Part shown: positions 6,007 to 6,601 of the stretch, piece by piece | Layout of the letters: every line of letters starts with the position of its first letter | Numbering within the stretch: the first letter of the stretch is position 1 | Source: Planctomycetaceae bacterium | GTDB taxonomy: Bacteria > Planctomycetota > Planctomycetia > Pirellulales > Thermoguttaceae | DNA length: 6,601 nt | Direction: 5' to 3' | Assembly (NCBI GenBank): GCA_031257725.1 | Contig: JAIROD010000523.1 | Span: 1-6,601, forward strand | Notes under the pieces: model-generated | What the model was told of the DNA's origin: nothing | Database searches by the model: none | The model's input: only the letters and a program-made list of their open reading frames with translations | Translations under genes and position numbers: made by a program

Positions 6007-6055
6007 AGGTGAAAGTGTACAAAAATGTGGAATTTATTGATATACCCTTTCACCT
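6007..6055. repeat. Inverted repeat between the DUF1559 remnant and the lipoprotein gene
   Basis: AGGTGAAAG (6007-6015) and CTTTCACCT (6047-6055) are a perfect 9-bp inverted pair that extends imperfectly to about 15 bp (left GTGTAC against right GTATAT on the opposite strand). The centre is about 31 nt and AT-rich. No T-run follows in the direction of the genes. It could be a partial terminator, a processing site between the paired genes, or an operator. Confidence 0.45.
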
Positions 6056-6107
6056 TCCGATGTGATAAAAATAAAATATTGTCCTTTTCATCTTTTCATC
6101 AATGGTT

Positions 6108-6256
6108 TCACGGAGCAACACTTTCACCGCCTGAACGGGTTCCCAACGCACCCCAAACGCCGCGCGGTGAGGCGGAATCGGTATAACCGGCAAATGATGT
6201 TACCGTCGAAGGTGTCGGTCCGCAGTCAATCGTTTCAGAAAAAAACCGAACCGATC
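6108..6256 (-). pseudogene. DUF1559 protein, C-terminal remnant cut by IS3 insertion
   Basis: On the minus strand, 48 codons before a TGA encode SVRFFSETIDCG at the left and VWGALGTRSGGESVAP at the end. This is the C-terminal signature of planctomycete DUF1559 proteins, where (D)GSVRF-x-S-x-TID is followed by a final W-x-x-LG-(S/T)-R-(A/S)-GGE. These proteins carry a prepilin-like N-terminus and number dozens to hundreds per genome in the phylum; their job is not known. Reading upstream, homology stops within the Gly codon before Ser-Val: bases match up to 6256, and the next base turns the expected GGA into TGA. About five bases later the likely IS3 end begins. The N-terminal part of the gene, including the pilin-like helix, is therefore missing here and may lie beyond the element. 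It precedes its usual lipoprotein partner. Confidence 0.75.
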
Positions 6257-6322
6257 AGGGGTGGACTGTAAAAACTGGAGAGGTGAATAAGGTTGAGAAA
6301 GTGTAGAAATTTAAATTTTTTT

Positions 6323-6327
6323 GGAGG
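6323..6327 (+). promoter_or_regulatory. Ribosome binding site of orfA
   Basis: GGAGG sits 5 nt before the orfA ATG. It is the strongest Shine-Dalgarno match in the window and much better than those of the host genes, as often seen for imported insertion sequences. Confidence 0.85.
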
Positions 6328-6332
6328 ATTTT

Positions 6333-6601
6333 ATGTCGAAGAAACGCGTCCGTTATTCCCCTTCTTTTAAGGCGAAAGTTGCTCTTGCGGCGTTCAAGCA
6401 GGAGTTGACGCTTTCGCAACTTTCATCCCACTTCCAAGTTCACCCTCAAGTGATCACGAAATGGAAATCCCATCTTGTTACTCATATAGAGCAGTTATTT
6501 CAAGATGGTCGTCAAAAGAAACCCGCAGTTGAAACCGATATTAATGAGCTTTATTCTAAGATAGGTCGCCTCGAAATGGAGAACGATTTTTTGAAAAAAA
6601 A
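6333..6601 (+). CDS. IS3-family transposase OrfA (partial at the 3' edge)
   Basis: The first 89 codons of the upstream reading frame of an IS3-type transposase, which binds the element's ends. Residues 8-48 form the helix-turn-helix of the transposase_8 type (YSPSFKAKVALAAF, TLSQLSSHFQVHP, VITKWKSHL). Residues 69-89 begin the leucine-zipper-like coiled coil (INELYSKIGRLEMENDFLKK) through which OrfA and the OrfAB fusion multimerise. OrfA proteins are usually about 90-120 residues, so the stop should be close. The frame ends in a run of eight A, the place where IS3 elements shift -1 into orfB. No stop or frameshift is seen in the part present, so it may be intact. Its insertion interrupts the DUF1559 gene on the other strand. 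Confidence 0.92.
   Translation, partial: MSKKRVRYSPSFKAKVALAAFKQELTLSQLSSHFQVHPQVITKWKSHLVTHIEQLFQDGRQKKPAVETDINELYSKIGRLEMENDFLKK
6594..6601 (+). other. A-run, probable -1 frameshift site of the IS3 transposase
   Basis: Eight consecutive A after TTG at the end of the OrfA coiled coil. Such A-runs, often followed by G and a stimulatory hairpin, direct the -1 shift that makes the OrfAB transposase. The sequence after it is cut off, so this rests on position and family knowledge. Confidence 0.5.

Larger units (their letters stand above)
6262..6601 (+). mobile_element. IS3-family insertion sequence, left part only
   Basis: The window ends inside this element. The left inverted repeat probably starts at 6262 with TGGACTGTAAAAACTGGAG, which has the TG start of the IS3 family and resembles its common TGxACTG...AAAAACTGGA ends. 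A 70-bp leader with a strong ribosome site follows, then orfA. The exact border is uncertain: DUF1559 homology ends at 6256, leaving AGGGG unassigned (part of the element, or a base change plus target site). The right end and orfB lie outside. Confidence 0.7.

Noticed and set aside
6062..6271. 69-codon plus-strand ORF
   Set aside because: It covers the DUF1559 remnant, which is clearly coding on the minus strand, and runs across the IS3 border.

Overview
The window looks like part of a Planctomycetota chromosome of moderate to low GC. The evidence is in its proteins. A Sec-exported HEAT-repeat protein has the planctomycete layout of a short TPR-like front part followed by HEAT repeats. A small lipoprotein with a carboxypeptidase-regulatory-like fold sits behind the 3' end of a DUF1559 gene, a pairing found in very many copies in this phylum. 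There is also a divergent phosphotransferase-fold protein of a type I associate with planctomycetes. The order or genus cannot be read from the sequence.

All recognisable host genes lie on the minus strand. Read from right to left they are: (i) a DUF1559 remnant, cut off by an IS3-family element that enters from the right edge on the plus strand (6262-6601, running off the window); (ii) the partner lipoprotein (5434-5934); (iii) mutY, the A/G-mismatch adenine glycosylase (3886-4995); (iv) the phosphotransferase-fold protein (2278-3330 or 3402); (v) a possible 25-residue hydrophobic peptide (2127-2204); and (vi) the HEAT-repeat protein (297-1505). Intergenic gaps are large, so only the DUF1559/lipoprotein pair suggests a functional unit. 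The others look like independent genes.

The striking property of the window is its repeats. They are a ten-unit 21-bp palindromic tandem array at the left edge; five copies of a 107-bp unit at an exact period, each holding a 70-bp double-hairpin element; 19-bp direct repeats at both ends of mutY; a short GC-rich stem-loop upstream of mutY; and a roughly 224-bp non-coding element with 19-bp terminal inverted repeats and a 15-bp near-loopless internal palindrome just behind the lipoprotein gene.

I see no CRISPR, defence island, biosynthetic cluster, tRNA or rRNA. The points most worth following up are the IS3 disruption of the DUF1559 gene, the MITE-like element, the 107-bp array, and atypical active-site residues in MutY and in the phosphotransferase-fold protein. 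No complete new system is evident.
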